From the NCBI GenBank assembly GCA_032209605.1, contig JASFXZ010000001.1:45698619-45762618 (forward strand): 64,000 nt of DNA, read 5' to 3'. The stretch is from Mactromeris polynyma (Eukaryota; Mollusca; Bivalvia; Venerida; Mactridae). The translations under genes and the position numbers were made by a program. The notes under the pieces are model-generated. The model did not search any database, was not told the origin of the DNA, and saw only the letters and a list, made by a program, of their open reading frames with translations. Shown in pieces: positions 10,757 to 21,973 of the stretch. The stretch's first letter is position 1, and the number at the start of each line of letters is the position of its first letter.

Positions 10757-11570
10757 TCAAGATATTTCTTGTTAATATCATTATTGTAATGTCGCAGAGG
10801 GCGAAAATACTCCTACACCAGCTTTGAAATGTCAAGATTAATTAAACGATCTTTAAGACAATCAGAGTGGTGAACTTTGTCCCTAATTGTGTTAACATTT
10901 GCAGGTTTAATGCGTAATAAGCTGACCGGACACGCTCGTAATATGTAATCTACTTTTATATACCACACATTCGAAAGCCGATTCGTATTGCAAGAATACC
11001 TAACGACTTTGGGACTTAATTTTATCAAATTTGGTAAAGTGGACGACTATTCGCCAACAAAATCAGTATTCTGATTGGAAAAAGCATTCGACAGGCATAA
11101 AACACACTTTCTTATCTAAATGTCACACTGTTCCTGGCACGCTATGGACCAATTATCAGTGAAAAGTAAAAGTTTTAATGCGATATTAGGAAGTTAATCA
11201 AATAGCAGCCATTTCCATTCCAGTTACTAGCAGATGATTATAATATTGTGTCGTATGGAATTATTGTACTCGCAAGTTAATTACATATAGAGAGAGGCTT
11301 TGATGGCCTTCGCGTTTCCAAGAGAGGATTTCGTCCGCTTTAGCAAAATGAGCGAAATGGAACTGTTCGGCTTTGTGTCATATCCGACGGGATTTCGTTC
11401 TTGTAGTCATGATGTCAGAGGGATCCGTCTCCTCTCAACAAAAATAATTGACGTTCGATGCTGAACGTTTTGTCCAGCACCCTAATTGTTATCGCATGGA
11501 TAATAAAATAATAGAAAGACAATTTACAACTTTGTAGAAAAAAGTTTACTGGCCAAATTAATATCGATGG
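10757..11570. other. Non-coding stretch, nothing recognised
   Basis: The 71-codon minus-strand ORF at 10813-11028 has no recognisable domain. No tandem repeat or transposon end is visible. Confidence 0.45.
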
Positions 11571-11574
11571 TGTA

Positions 11575-11990
11575 GTCTTTTATATAAGAAGACATGTGCG
11601 TTTTTTAAGAAATTTGCATTTTTTATAACAAAAGACATTTGCGGTTTTTTTATGGGAAAAACTTTTCCGCTTTTTATACAATACAGTACAATAGTGCTTT
11701 ATTTGCAATACAAGCCCTCTGGCCCTCTGATATGTCGTGTATAGTAGAACTAACCATTCCGTATTTATAAGAAATAACCTTACCATTTTTTAAAAGAAAT
11801 AACAGTTGCGCTTTATAAGAAAACAAACATTTTCCTTTTTATTAGAAAAGACCCTTGCTTGTTAATAAGAAAATGCCTTTGCGTTTTTTATAAGAGAAGG
11901 CATTTGCATTTTTTATATAATTAAAAATAAATTTGCGTTTTTATGAGACAATTGCATTTTTATAAGAGAAGACATTTGTTATTTTCAGAA
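11575..11990. repeat. Degenerate AT-rich minisatellite
   Basis: About a dozen diverged copies of a ~25-40-bp motif of the form TTTATAAGAAAAGACATTTG followed by CGTTTTT (for example at 11580, 11625, 11870 and 11955). Spacing is irregular and substitutions are many. It looks like an old array that is no longer homogenised, unlike the later arrays. The minus-strand 68-codon ORF is a by-product. Confidence 0.7.
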
Positions 11991-13070
11991 ATATTTTGAG
12001 TCAATATTAGCACATGTTGTCGTGACGGTAACTTGTTCAGGACAATACGATATACTTTTTCGAAAGTTCAATTAATTTTAATCATAGAAGATATAGCTTA
12101 CAGCGTTCAAAGTCAACAGTAAGAAACAGTACTGACAGGTTAGCTCTTTTGCTGAGTATTTAATATTTATAAACATATTTTACCTGGATTTATTACGGGA
12201 TAATCCACTTCATTGTCATCGTACGCAGTAAATTCCGCAGGGTACATGGTGACGATCTGAACACATACAAGAAGTGATGCTGCAGTGTAGATGGATCTCA
12301 TTTCGATTAATTTATGAGCTGATTTATATTAAATGGTACAAAATACAAATGTCTATATTGTGTGTGAAAATAAGCGGCGTATTCTCTACTAAAACTCGCG
12401 TATTTACCGTCACTAGAAAATTCGTACTTGCTATTACAGTTTATAAAATAATTTCTTTATAAAACAATTTCGAAATGATTATTTACAGCCAAACAAAATG
12501 CTTGTGTGTGCTTATTTTCATCCATAGATTTATAGTACTATTAAACCGATTGCGTTAAATACGCGGAGTAAGATCACAGAGTAGTGTGTCTGGCTAGTTC
12601 CTACGATTCAGCTGCTCACCAAGCCATGAGAATTCCAATATATACTCGTATATGACGAACGTATCTACTTCCATCGGTGAAACACCACTCTTTACATCAT
12701 CATATAACGATGTTGTTGTTTCTACTAGGTGTGATGTTCACACTATTACGCCCGTGAGGCCGTGAATTATTCAATGTATGACACAGAATGTGTTTGATAG
12801 GTTGTGTTGGGAGGGCACTCCTAGATCTTTGAACTCATATTGTTTTATTACATTATCAAGTTGCCGATCAGATTCTAATGGTGTTTGAAAAATACGTGTT
12901 TGCCACGAATACATCTAAAGTTGAACGGGTGCTGTTAAACAACGACACTACAAAGGAAGGACTGAGTTGTTAATGTCACATTCATAAGACACTGCCCTCT
13001 ACAAATCGATTGAAAAGTAGTAAAAGAACATTTTATCAATGCGATAATAACAATACATTTTTATACTACA
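11991..13070. other. AT-rich non-coding stretch
   Basis: No recognisable gene or repeat. The 62-codon ORF at 12274-12462 (+) is AT-driven and has no domain I know. Confidence 0.45.
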
Positions 13071-13072
13071 AA

Positions 13073-13290
13073 AGAGAGAGAATAAGTTACTACAGGGAAC
13101 GCCACATACATAAGAAAATGCCTCTCTACACAGACATCATAAAAAACAACAGTCCATAAAATATAAGGCATTTGATGAGGCTCAAGGGTAAATACGTAAG
13201 GGAACAGGTGCGCAAGGAGTATAACATGAACACTATAAAGTGGAAGAACCGCACAGTGGAAAGGGAAACCCAACATTCATCTAAACACAA
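13073..13290 (-). mobile_element. Dispersed repeat family A, copy in minus orientation
   Basis: GAGAGAATAAGTTACTACAG, GGAACGCCACATACATAAGA, ACAACAGTCCATAAAATATA, then GAGGCTCAAGGGTAAATACG. It is more diverged at the terminal motif, where CAGACATCATAAAAAACAAC replaces CAGACCTCCGGGAAAACAAC. It contains the unamplified AGGCTCAAGGGTAAA segment that matches the first unit of the 37-bp array at 22.8 kb. Confidence 0.65.
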
Positions 13291-13454
13291 ATGGAAATAA
13301 TAACCATATAGCGATTTAAAGTCTTGGAACTGTCAGTAAATATACTGGGGGTTGAAATCGATTAAATAAGCCAGATATAAGGAATACATTTGAGATGTCA
13401 TCAAATGCTTGCGACACAGGATGAGTAAGAGAAATGAGTAAGATATTGTAAACA

Positions 13455-13700
13455 TTTATGAGCGCTGCTATGGGATTTACAACCTCTTCTGTAAGTGACG
13501 TCATTTCAAGAAAACGCACCATGTGATGTCACTATTTGCGAGTAGGCAACAATACTTATTCCATATGGTCACTTCGTTTTCAAATTGCCATATGGGGCAA
13601 ATATTGCTTACTGTCAGTACATGATGACGTCACATGTGACGAATTCTGGAAATGACGTCACTTAAAGATGAGGTTGGAAATCGTAAAGGGGCGCTCATAA
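13455..13700 (+). mobile_element. Palindromic MITE with TGACGTCA-bearing ends, copy 1
   Basis: The element is about 245 bp with long inverted ends. It begins ATGAGCGCTGCTATGGG and ends with the complementary GGGGCGCTCATAA. Inside are AACCTCTTCTGTAAGTGACG and its mirror CACTTAAAGATGAGGTT. Each end contains the palindrome TGACGTCA. The centre (CCATATGGTCACTTCGTTTT) matches the copy at 38852-39093 in reverse orientation, so the pair are two insertions of one family. It has no coding capacity. Confidence 0.85.
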
Positions 13701-14044
13701 CATCTTTGTATTGGCTATACAAGTATATATGTATTACGTCGGGAAGATTGTAAATGTCTATATCTTATTCACTAATGAGATAAAGAAACATATTTATTAG
13801 TTGATTCTAACTACGCAAATATTTCGCACTACACCGCACCTCAATTATCGTATTGTGCATTTTTGCCCAATTACGTCATTTGGATACATTTTATAGTTCG
13901 AAACGGAAAACATAACGCTATTTTCCAATATTTGAGGCTTACCTGAATAAAGTGCGAAGCCAACCAAATAGCGCAATGAGGCACGGAAATATATACATGC
14001 ATGTGAAACTGTACACAGACTAAAGGTACACAAGAAGTAACGCC
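13701..14044. other. Non-coding flank of the 47-bp array
   Basis: AT-rich sequence with no recognised feature. The 82-codon minus-strand ORF at 13845-14093 runs into the array and is not supported. Confidence 0.4.
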
Positions 14045-17000
14045 ATGGAAATGTCAATAGCGAGACAAGAGACACAAGGGTACCATCCGTCATTAAAATG
14101 TCAGAAGCGAGACAAGAGACACAAGGGTACCATCCGTCATTAAAATGTCAGAAGCGAGACAAGAGACACAAGGGTACCATCCGTCATTAAAATGTCAGAA
14201 GCGAGACAAGAGACACAAGGGTACCATCCGTCATTAAAATGTCAGAAGCGGGACAAGAGACACAAGGGTACCATCCGCCATTAAAATGTCAGAAGCGAGA
14301 CAAGAGACACAAGGGTACCATCCGTCATTAAAATGTCAGAAGCGAGACAAGAGACACAAGGGTACCATCCGTCATTAAAATGTCAGAAGCGGGACAAGAG
14401 ACACAAGGGTACCATCCGCCATTAAAATGTCAGAAGCGGGACATGAGACACAAGGGTACCATCCGCCATTAAAATGTCAGAAGCGGGACAAGAGACACAA
14501 GGGTACCATCCGTCATTAAAACGTCAGAAGCGAGACAAGAGACACAAGGGAACCATCCGTCATTAAAATGTCAGAAGCGGGACAAGAGACACAAGGGTAC
14601 CATCCGCCATTAAAATGTCAGAAGCGGGACATGAGACACAAGGGTACCATCCGCCATTAAAATGTCAGAAGCGGGACAAGAGACACAAGGGTACCATCCG
14701 TCATTAAAACGTCAGAAGCGAGACAAGAGACACAAGGGAATAATCCGTCATTAAAACGTCAGAAGCGGTACAAGAGACACAAGGGTACCATCCGCCATTA
14801 GAATGTCAGAAGCGGGACAAGAGACACAAGGGTACCATCCGTCATTAAAACGTCAGAAGCGGGACATGAGACACAAGGGTATCATCCGCCATTAAAATGT
14901 CAGAAGCGAGACAAGAGACACAAGGGAACCATCCGCCATTAAAATGTCAGAAGCGAGACAAGAGACACAAGGGAACCATCCGCCATTAAAATGTCAGAAG
15001 CGGGACAAGAGACACAAGGGTACCATCCGCCATTAAAATGTCAGAAGCGGGACAAGAGACACAAGGGTACCATCCGCCATTAAAATGTCAGAAGCGAGAC
15101 GAGAGACACAAGGGTACCATCCGCCATTAAAATGTCAGAAGCGGGACGAGAGACACAAGGGTACCATCCGTCATTAGAATGTCAGAAGCGGGACAAGAGA
15201 CACAAGGGTACCATCCGCCATTAGAATGTCAGAAGCGGGACAAGAGACACAAGTGTACCATCCGCCATTAGAATGTCAGAAGCGGGACAAGAGACACAAG
15301 GGTACCATCTGTCATTAAAATGTCAGAAGCGGGACATGAGACACAAGGGTACCATCCGCCATTAAAATGTCAGAAGCGGGACAAGAGACACAAGGGTACC
15401 ATCCGTCATTAAAACGTCAGAAGCGAGACAAGAGACACAAGGGAACCATCCGTCATTAAAATGTCAGAAGCGGGACAAGAGACACAAGGGTACCATCCGC
15501 CATTAAAATGTCAGAAGCGGGACATGAGACACAAGGGTACCATCCGCCATTAAAACGTCAGAAGCGGGACATGAGACACAAGGGCATCATCCGCCATTAA
15601 AATGTCAGAAGCGAGACAAGAGACACAAGGGAACCATCCGCCATTAAAATGTCAGAAGCGAGACAAGAGACACAAGGGAACCATCCGCCATTAAAATGTC
15701 AGAAGCGGGACAAGAGACACAAGGGTACCATCCGCCATTAAAATGTCAGAAGCGGGACAAGAGACACAAGGGTACCATCCGCCATTAAAATGTCAGAAGC
15801 GAGACGAGAGACACAAGGGTACCATCCGCCATTAAAATGTCAGAAGCGGGACGAGAGACACAAGGGTACCATCCGTCATTAGAATGTCAGAAGCGGGACA
15901 AGAGACACAAGGGTACCATCCGCCATTAGAATGTCAGAAGCGGGACAAGAGACACAAGTGTACCATCCGCCATTAGAATGTCAGAAGCGGGACAAGAGAC
16001 ACAAGGGTACCATCTGTCATTAAAATGTCAGAAGCGGGACATGAGACACAAGGGTACCATCCGCCATTAAAATGTCAGAAGCGGGACAAGAGACACAAGG
16101 GTACCATCCGTCATTAAAACGTCAGAAGCGAGACAAGAGACACAAGGGAACCATCCGCCATTAAAATGTCAGAAGCGGGACAAGAGACACAAGGGTACCA
16201 TCCGCCATTAAAATGTCAGAAGCGGGACATGAGACACAAGGGTACCATCCGCCATTAAAATGTCAGAAGCGGGACAAGAGACACAAGGGTACCATCCGTC
16301 ATTAAAACGTCAGAAGCGAGACAAGAGACACAAGGGTACCATCCGTCATTAAAACGTCAGAAGCGAGACAAGAGACACAAGGGAACCATACGTCATTAAA
16401 ACGTCAGAAGCGGGACAAGAGACACAAGGGTACCATCCGCCATTAGAATGTCAGAAGCGGGACAAGAGACACAAGGGTACGATCCGTCATTAAAACGTCA
16501 GAAGCGGGACATGAGACACAAGGGTACCATCCGCCATTAAAATGTCAGAAGCGAGACAAGAGACACAAGGGAACCATCCGCCATTAAAATGTCAGAAGCG
16601 AGACAAGAGACACAAGGGAACCATCCGCCATTAAAATGTCAGAAGCGGGACAAGAGACACAAGGGTACCATCCGCCATTAAAATGTCAGAAGCGGGACAA
16701 GAGACACAAGGGTACCATCCGCCATTAAAATGTCAGAAGCGAGACGAGAGACACAAGGGTACCATCCGCCATTAGAATGTCAGAAGCGGGACAAGAGACA
16801 CAAGGGTACCATCCGCCATTAAAATGTCAGAAGCGAAACAAGAGACACAAGGGTACCATCCGCCATTAAAATGTCAGAAGCGAGACAAGAGACACAAGGG
16901 TACCATCCGCCATTAAAATGTCAGAAGCGAGACAAGAGACACAAGGGTACCATCCGCCATTAGAATGTCAGAAGCGAGGCAAGAGACACAAGGGTACCAT

Positions 17001-17560
17001 CCGCCATTAGAATGTCAGAAGCGAGGCAAGAGACACAAGGGTACCATCCGCCATTAAAATATCAGAAGCGGGACAAGAGACACAAGGGTACCATCCGCCA
17101 TTAAAATGTCAGAAGCGGGACAAGAGACACAAGGGTACCATCCGCCATTAAAATATCAGAAGCGGGACAAGAGACACAAGGGTACCATCCGCCATTAAAA
17201 TGTCAGAAGCGAGACAAGAGACACAAGGGTACCATCCGCCATTAGAATGTCAGAAGCGAGGCAAGAGACACAAGGGTACCATCCGCCATTAAAATATCAG
17301 AAGCGGGACAAGAGACACAAGGGTACCATCCGCCATTAAAATGTCAGAAGCGGGACAAGAGACACAAGGGTACCATCCGCCATTAAAATATCAGAAGCGG
17401 GACAAGAGACACAAGGGTACCATCCGCCATTAAAATGTCAGAAGCGGGACAAGAGACACAAGGGTACCATCCGTCATTAAAATGTCAGAAGCGGGACAAG
17501 GGACACAATTAGTGCCGCCATGCAAATGACAGAAGCGAGACAAGAACACAAGGGTGCCAC
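14045..17560. repeat. 47-bp minisatellite, about 74 units
   Basis: TCAGAAGCG recurs at 14101, 14148 and 14195, an exact 47-bp period that holds to about 17515. Each unit contains AGACACAAGGGTACCATCCG and ATTAAAATGTCAGAAGCG. Variation is concentrated at a few sites: GCGAGAC/GCGGGAC, CAAGAG/CATGAG/CGAGAG, GGTACC/GGAACC, CCGTC/CCGCC, TAAAAT/TAGAAT. Combinations of variants repeat at a distance, for example the GAGACGAGAG unit at 15096, 15801 and 16741 (705 and 940 bp apart, 15 and 20 units), showing higher-order duplication. A TAA in each unit closes plus-strand frames. Confidence 0.98.
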
Positions 17561-17720
17561 CCGCCATGGTTGTTTTATGGTTGGCCAGACCATTCCCTGC
17601 AACACTATTCCCATAGATGTTTGCCCTTGTATCTCTACTGTGGAAATATTTTGTAATCTGTTGTTTTCCCGGGGTTCTGTGTGGAATGACATTATCTTAT
17701 GTAACAATTTAATCTCTCAT
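17561..17720 (+). mobile_element. Family A fragment at the right edge of the 47-bp array
   Basis: Immediately after the last array unit comes GTTTTATGGTTGGCCAGACC, ATTCCCATAGATGTTTGCCC, and CTGTTGTTTTCCCGGGGTTC, followed by ATTATCTTATGTAAC. These are the inner and terminal words of family A (compare CCTATAGATATTTGCCC near 10357 and TTGTTTTCCCGGAGGTC). The array therefore abuts a family A copy without a visible gap. Confidence 0.65.
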
Positions 17721-17769
17721 GTAACATTTATATGTTTAAGTTGACCTAATTAGACAGTAGTTTATTTCG

Positions 17770-18191
17770 TATAGATATTCAATACAATACAATATCATTT
17801 TATTGCATAAAACATGTTACAATGTTTATAGCAAACATAGGTCTATACTATACAACAGGTAGAAGAAATACATTAATTTTCAAAGAGCATCACAAATTTT
17901 ACATCATTTTTATGGATTGGTTTGATTTCTACCTAAATTGGCAAAGTAAATAAACTTCGCAAGATTACATGTAGGTTTTGGATTTCCGCACATAAGATTC
18001 GTATTTTTGTGTATGTATGGCCAGGTGTAATAATAACGTTTTAAGTATTGAATTCTAAGATTTCTGTATTTTGGACAGATAAGTAAAAAGTGATATTCAT
18101 TTTCTATCATATTCAAGTTACAATTATAGAAATGCAAGACCGAAATATTGCACATACTGAACAGGAAAGGAAGTATTTTGATTGCTACCAC
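17770..18191 (-). pseudogene. LINE ORF2 C-terminal fragment with 3' UTR
   Basis: The minus-strand ORF 17910-18191 (93 codons) contains ENEYHFLLICPKYRNLRIQY, then YLKRYYY, and near its end NLAKFIYFANLGRNQTNP. This H-x(4)-C-containing E(D/N)EYHFLLxCPxYxxLR block is typical of the extreme C-terminus of LINE reverse transcriptase polyproteins in invertebrates. It is a family inference; I have no database match. After the stop, ~130 bp of AT-rich 3' UTR ends in a short-period tail, seen on the plus strand as TTCAATACAATACAATATC at about 17779. The copy is severely 5'-truncated, with no polymerase core left. It belongs to a different LINE lineage from the one at 41838-44887, whose C-terminus lacks this block. 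Confidence 0.7.
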
Positions 18192-18339
18192 AAACTAGCA
18201 TAATGTGACATAAACAACTCAAAGCTACCATTCAAAGACCGCATTATATGTATTGTTATCAAGGAGAGACCAAGTTGTCATATTGTTTTCATAGCTTGTC
18301 TTGTAAAGGATTCCTTCCCTTTTTGGCAGCTACTTCCAC
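18192..18339. other. Short unassigned spacer
   Basis: Links the LINE fragment to family B. The 89-codon plus-strand ORF 18248-18517 runs through the family B repeat and is not supported as a gene. Confidence 0.4.
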
Positions 18340-18612
18340 TTTCTTATTAGGCTTTGCTATATGCATATCAGTGTTATGTAAACCATCAAATCTTACGTAT
18401 ACCGCTCAACCGAACAACGTTTGTAATCTTGACGCGGATTGGTTAATCTTTCGAGAAGGGGAACGCTACCTTACCGAAATCAACTTAATTTCGGTGATTT
18501 ACCGACGTCTAATTTAGAGATCGAGTGACCAGCAAATCGTAACATATTGGCAATTTTTTCATGTTGCACGACACATATTAACCTTCAAATTGCACCGACC
18601 ATTTTGGTTTTA
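18340..18612 (+). repeat. Dispersed repeat family B, copy 2
   Basis: Colinear with 10490-10756: ATCAAATCTTACGTATACC, CTTGACGCGGATTGGTTAAT, CTACCTTACCGAAATCAACT, ATTAACCTTCAAATTGCACC. It keeps the ACCGAAAT/ATTTCGGT hairpin. It is followed by a SINE and then a family A copy, echoing the A-B neighbourhood at 10 kb. Confidence 0.75.
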
Positions 18613-18667
18613 CGCCGTTTTTCAACAGTATTTCAGTTACAGAAATCGGTAAGATGATCTAATCATT

Positions 18668-18868
18668 GCTTCTGTGTTGTCCACCCACATCTCCTCCACA
18701 AACAACTGACAACTTCCCCACATACATCAGATTTCAGAGGTTGCGTACAAATGAATTTGAATAATTCAATCAAACTGTCACGGTAGAACATACGCCTCGT
18801 CAGAGTTTTGAACCCACGACTTCTAGATTGGTAGTCGACCGCTCTACCGACTGAGCTAACCGGGCGTG
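18668..18868 (-). mobile_element. tRNA-derived SINE, minus orientation
   Basis: On the minus strand the head reads GCCCGGTTAGCTCAGTCGGT then AGAGCGGTCGACTACC, with a B-box-like GGGTTCAAAACTC. It continues into the shared body motif ACCGTGACAGTTTGATTGAA and ends near GGGAAGTTGTCAGTTGTTTG. The A box is close to canonical. The B box lacks the usual GGTTCGANTCC spacing, and the anticodon arm cannot pair well, so this is a SINE head and not a functional tRNA gene. Confidence 0.8.
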
Positions 18869-18884
18869 GTTGATATTCGGCCTC

Positions 18885-19145
18885 ATTCCTTATGGTCAGC
18901 CAGGCCATTCCTTATGCCTCTGATTCTTAACGTTTGTACCCTTTGGCCTCCTCAAGTGCCTTATGTTTTATGAATTGTTGTTTTCCCGGAGGTCTTATGT
19001 ATGTGGCGTTCCCTGTAGCTACTTATTCTCTCTCTTTCATTGATTGCCGATTGCAGTTTGTCCTTACATCTCCTCTATTCCTAGTGTTTTGTGTACTGCT
19101 GTTTCCCTGGAATCTGTGTGGGGAGGAATAATCTTGTGATTGTGG
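18885..19145 (+). mobile_element. Dispersed repeat family A copy, with a second partial end
   Basis: Words in order: TTATGGTCAGCCAGGCCATT, CCTCCTCAAGTGCCTTATGT, TGTTGTTTTCCCGGAGGTCT, TATGTGGCGTTCCCTGTAGC, ATTCTCTCTCTTTC. A second diverged terminus follows (CTGTTTCCCTGGAATCTGTG, GGGGAGGAATAATC). This copy has a single terminal unit where the 9.9-kb copy has four. Confidence 0.65.
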
Positions 19146-19674
19146 CAATATAATTTCAACTTTACTTCCTTCTTTATTATTTCCAGGAGAGCGACGAGGG
19201 ATAGGTCAGAGTTTCCCGTTCATGTTACATACAGATAACCGGCAGGTATTACTTGAGTGAATTTGTATGATGGACATAGTGTGACCATAACGTCGGCAAT
19301 GGAATCCGATTTCATTATAAGTTTTAGAGACAAGACAAGATAATTGATTAAAGTCTCACTTTCACACATACATTAAAAATATATAAAACATACGTATAAA
19401 ACCAGTCATTATGAGTTACGAGAGACTATTATACAACAGATATATATAAAACGTAAGAAAAACAGGACAGGAGAAACAGCAGTAAAACATAAAAAACATG
19501 CAGAGAGAATATCATATAACATAAATATGTTACATAATACCTAATATCATATCACATAAAACGTAAAAACAGTTTAATGTAAACAGAAAAAACACATGGT
19601 ATCGAATCAGAGACGGCACAGTTATTGACTTATTTTGAATTAAATTGTATTGGAATTGTTGTCACATGTTCTCT
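19146..19674. other. AT-rich stretch, nothing recognised
   Basis: Contains loosely repeated ATAAAACGTAAAA words (near 19444 and 19556) but no clear array, gene or transposon. Confidence 0.45.
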
Positions 19675-20370
19675 TTATCCCCTCTAGAATTATCTCGCTT
19701 TATCCCTTCTAGAGTTCTCTCGCTTTATCCCTTCTAGAATTGTCTCGCTTTATCCCTTCTAGAATTGTCTCGCTTTATCCCTTCTAGAATTGTCTCGCTT
19801 TATCCCTTCTAGAGTTCTCTCGCTTTATCCCTTCTAGAATTGTCTCGCTTTATCCCTTCTAGAGTTCTCTCGCTTTATCCCTTCTAGAATTGTCTCGCTT
19901 TATCCCTTCTAGAGTTCTCTCGCTTTATCCCTTCTAGAATTGTCTCGCTTTATCCCTTCTAGAGTTCTCTCGTTTTATCCCTTCTAGAATTGTCTCGCTT
20001 TATCCCTTCTAGAGTTCTCTCGCTTTATCCCTTCTAGAATTGTCTCGCTTTATCCCTTCTAGAGTTCTCTCGCTTTATCCCTTCTAGAATTGTCTCGCTT
20101 TATCCCTTCTAGAATTATCTCGCTTTATCCCTTCTAGAGTTCTCTCGCTTTATCCCTTCTAGAATTGTCTCGCTTTATCCCTTCTAGAATTGTCTCGCTT
20201 TATCCCTTCTAGAATTGTCTCGCTTTATCCCTTCTAGAGTTCTCTCGCTTTATCCCTTCTAGAATTGTCTCGCTTTATCCCTTCTAGAATTGTCTCGCTT
20301 TATCCCTTCTAGAATTGTCTCGCTTTAACCCTTTTAGAGTTCTCGCCCTTTATCCCTTCTAGAGTTCTCG
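19675..20370. repeat. 25-bp minisatellite, about 28 units
   Basis: CTAGARTT recurs every 25 bp (19684, 19709, 19734 and on). Each unit carries CTCGCTTTATCCCTTCTAGA, including the palindrome TCTAGA. Two unit types, AGAATTGTC and AGAGTTCTC, alternate over much of the array, giving a 50-bp dimer pattern, with runs of the AATTGTC type near both ends. The last two units are diverged (TCTCGCCCTTTATC). Confidence 0.97.
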
Positions 20371-21020
20371 CCCGTTATTCCTTCTGTTATATAGAAAGGA
20401 CAAAGGGGGATAACTCGTGACAATCTCCTGTGGATAAAGCATATTATAGTAACAAATCTAGGAAAATGATAGAGTTGCTCTTGTCCGTGTGTGTGTTCAG
20501 ATTCTTGTCCCGGCTTTAACTTCATTATGGATGGAGGGATTACAAAATAACTTGGCACACGTGATGACCATAACAATACGACGTGTCGCGCGCAACACCC
20601 AGCCTCTTAGCTCTGAGGTGAAGGTCACTAATACTAGAAACATATTTTAGAGTATAGTGTCTATGTATTAAATATTTCTATATTATCAAAGAAATATTTC
20701 AAATAAACACTCATTTCTGTATCACATATCACAGCGGGGGATTAGGTGTCTGTGTCACATTTCTAGTAAAGCTATTTTGAACGCTGACATGATCATGTTT
20801 AAGACCACACTTAAACAGTTAAATGAGTGCGGGATATTGCACTCATTGCTGTACATTTATTCACAATTACCCAACGGTTGAGGTTATGCCAAGGACAACA
20901 ATAGTAAACTTTTCACTCAGAAAGCAATGGGTATTTTGGTCTTATATAAGAAGTTGCAAAAGCTAAAATAAAAACCGTCAAGAAGGAAATACCATCAACA
21001 AAAACTCAGCCATCCCAAAA
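20371..21020. other. Non-coding stretch, nothing recognised
   Basis: The 80-codon minus-strand ORF at 20334-20576 starts inside the 25-bp array and has no known domain. Confidence 0.45.
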
Positions 21021-21250
21021 GCGTGAAACACAACACAAACATGTATATTCACTTCACATGAAGACATGAAGACGTGAAACACAACACATACATGTATATT
21101 CACTCCACAAAGGTGCAAGGAGACATGAAGACATGAAGACGTGAAACACAACACATACATGTATATTCACTTCACAAAGGTGCAAGGAGACATAAAGACT
21201 TGAAGACGTGAAACACAACACATACATGTATATTCACTTCACAAAAGTGC
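21021..21250. repeat. Four-copy tandem repeat, ~67-bp unit
   Basis: GTGAAACACAACACA occurs at 21023, 21074, 21141 and 21208, each followed by ACATGTATATTCACTYCAC. The last two intervals are 67 bp and the first is 51 bp through loss of the GGTGCAAGGAGACAT-type segment. The nested AAGACATGAAGAC duplication accounts for the small length differences. Confidence 0.9.
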
Positions 21251-21789
21251 AAAGTACTCCGCTGACATATTTAGTATATTGCAATTAGATGTGAATATAT
21301 CAAACGGAATGTTACTCACAGAAAGTTCAATATGTCTGTTATGCTTCTCCTTAATTTCAGCGCAAAATACAGCCATTGAAGTCAAGCCAATTATATCATA
21401 ACACCACACTGAAAAAGTAAAAGATTAACTGAAATGTCGTTATCGAGTGTAACCGCCGTTTGCCTGGATAACGGCTTGACGTCTACTTCGCATTTACATA
21501 ATGCAATTACAAATTCTGGGGAATATTTACTCATTCTATTACAATATGCTAGTGTCTGTTCTTAAGTGGATTAACTCATCTATGGGCACGATATGGGAAG
21601 ATTATCTCTAGCAAACGTTACCCAGACAAACGACGATCATACTCTAGCGTTAAGAATAGCATCATCAACATACATTAAGTAGTTCCTGTAGTCAATTCAT
21701 TGCCATAGCACATTTTCTAGTGGTCTGCAATCTTGAGATTTGAGACAAACCGTTTGTCTAGAATACCGACGCTTTAGCCATTTTGATCA
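21251..21789. other. Non-coding stretch, nothing recognised
   Basis: No ORF of 60 codons or more and no visible repeat. Confidence 0.45.
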
Positions 21790-21973
21790 TACAGTCGGAC
21801 GTAATTTATTCGACAACTTCTATCCGAATACTTGGTATCATCCGAAATAAATATCAGGTCCCGTTGAATACTCTTAGGTACGTCGAATTTAAATGGGCTA
21901 TTCGAAACCATGTATTATTCGAAATAAAATGATCGGACGTGATTAATTCGAATGAACGAGTTCAGACAGTATA
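21790..21973 (+). mobile_element. MITE family D, near-complete copy
   Basis: About 185 bp beginning ACAGTCGGACGTAATTTATT and ending GAACGAGTTCAGACAGTATA. The ends are inverted relative to each other (ACAGTCGGAC... versus a ...GTTCAGACAGT-type end). The internal words CTTAGGTACGTCGAATTT, CTATTCGAAACCATGTATTA and TTCGAAATAAAATGATCGGA match 45781-45936. TTCGAAT-type palindromes recur through it. Confidence 0.7.

Noticed and set aside
14045..17560. CRISPR-like direct repeats
   Set aside because: Units are contiguous with no unique spacers between repeats, and the context is a eukaryotic genome. The same holds for all other arrays.
18795..18868. tRNA gene on the minus strand
   Set aside because: The A box is good, but the B box and anticodon stem are poor and the sequence runs into a SINE body shared with 47096-47260 and 1219-1675.
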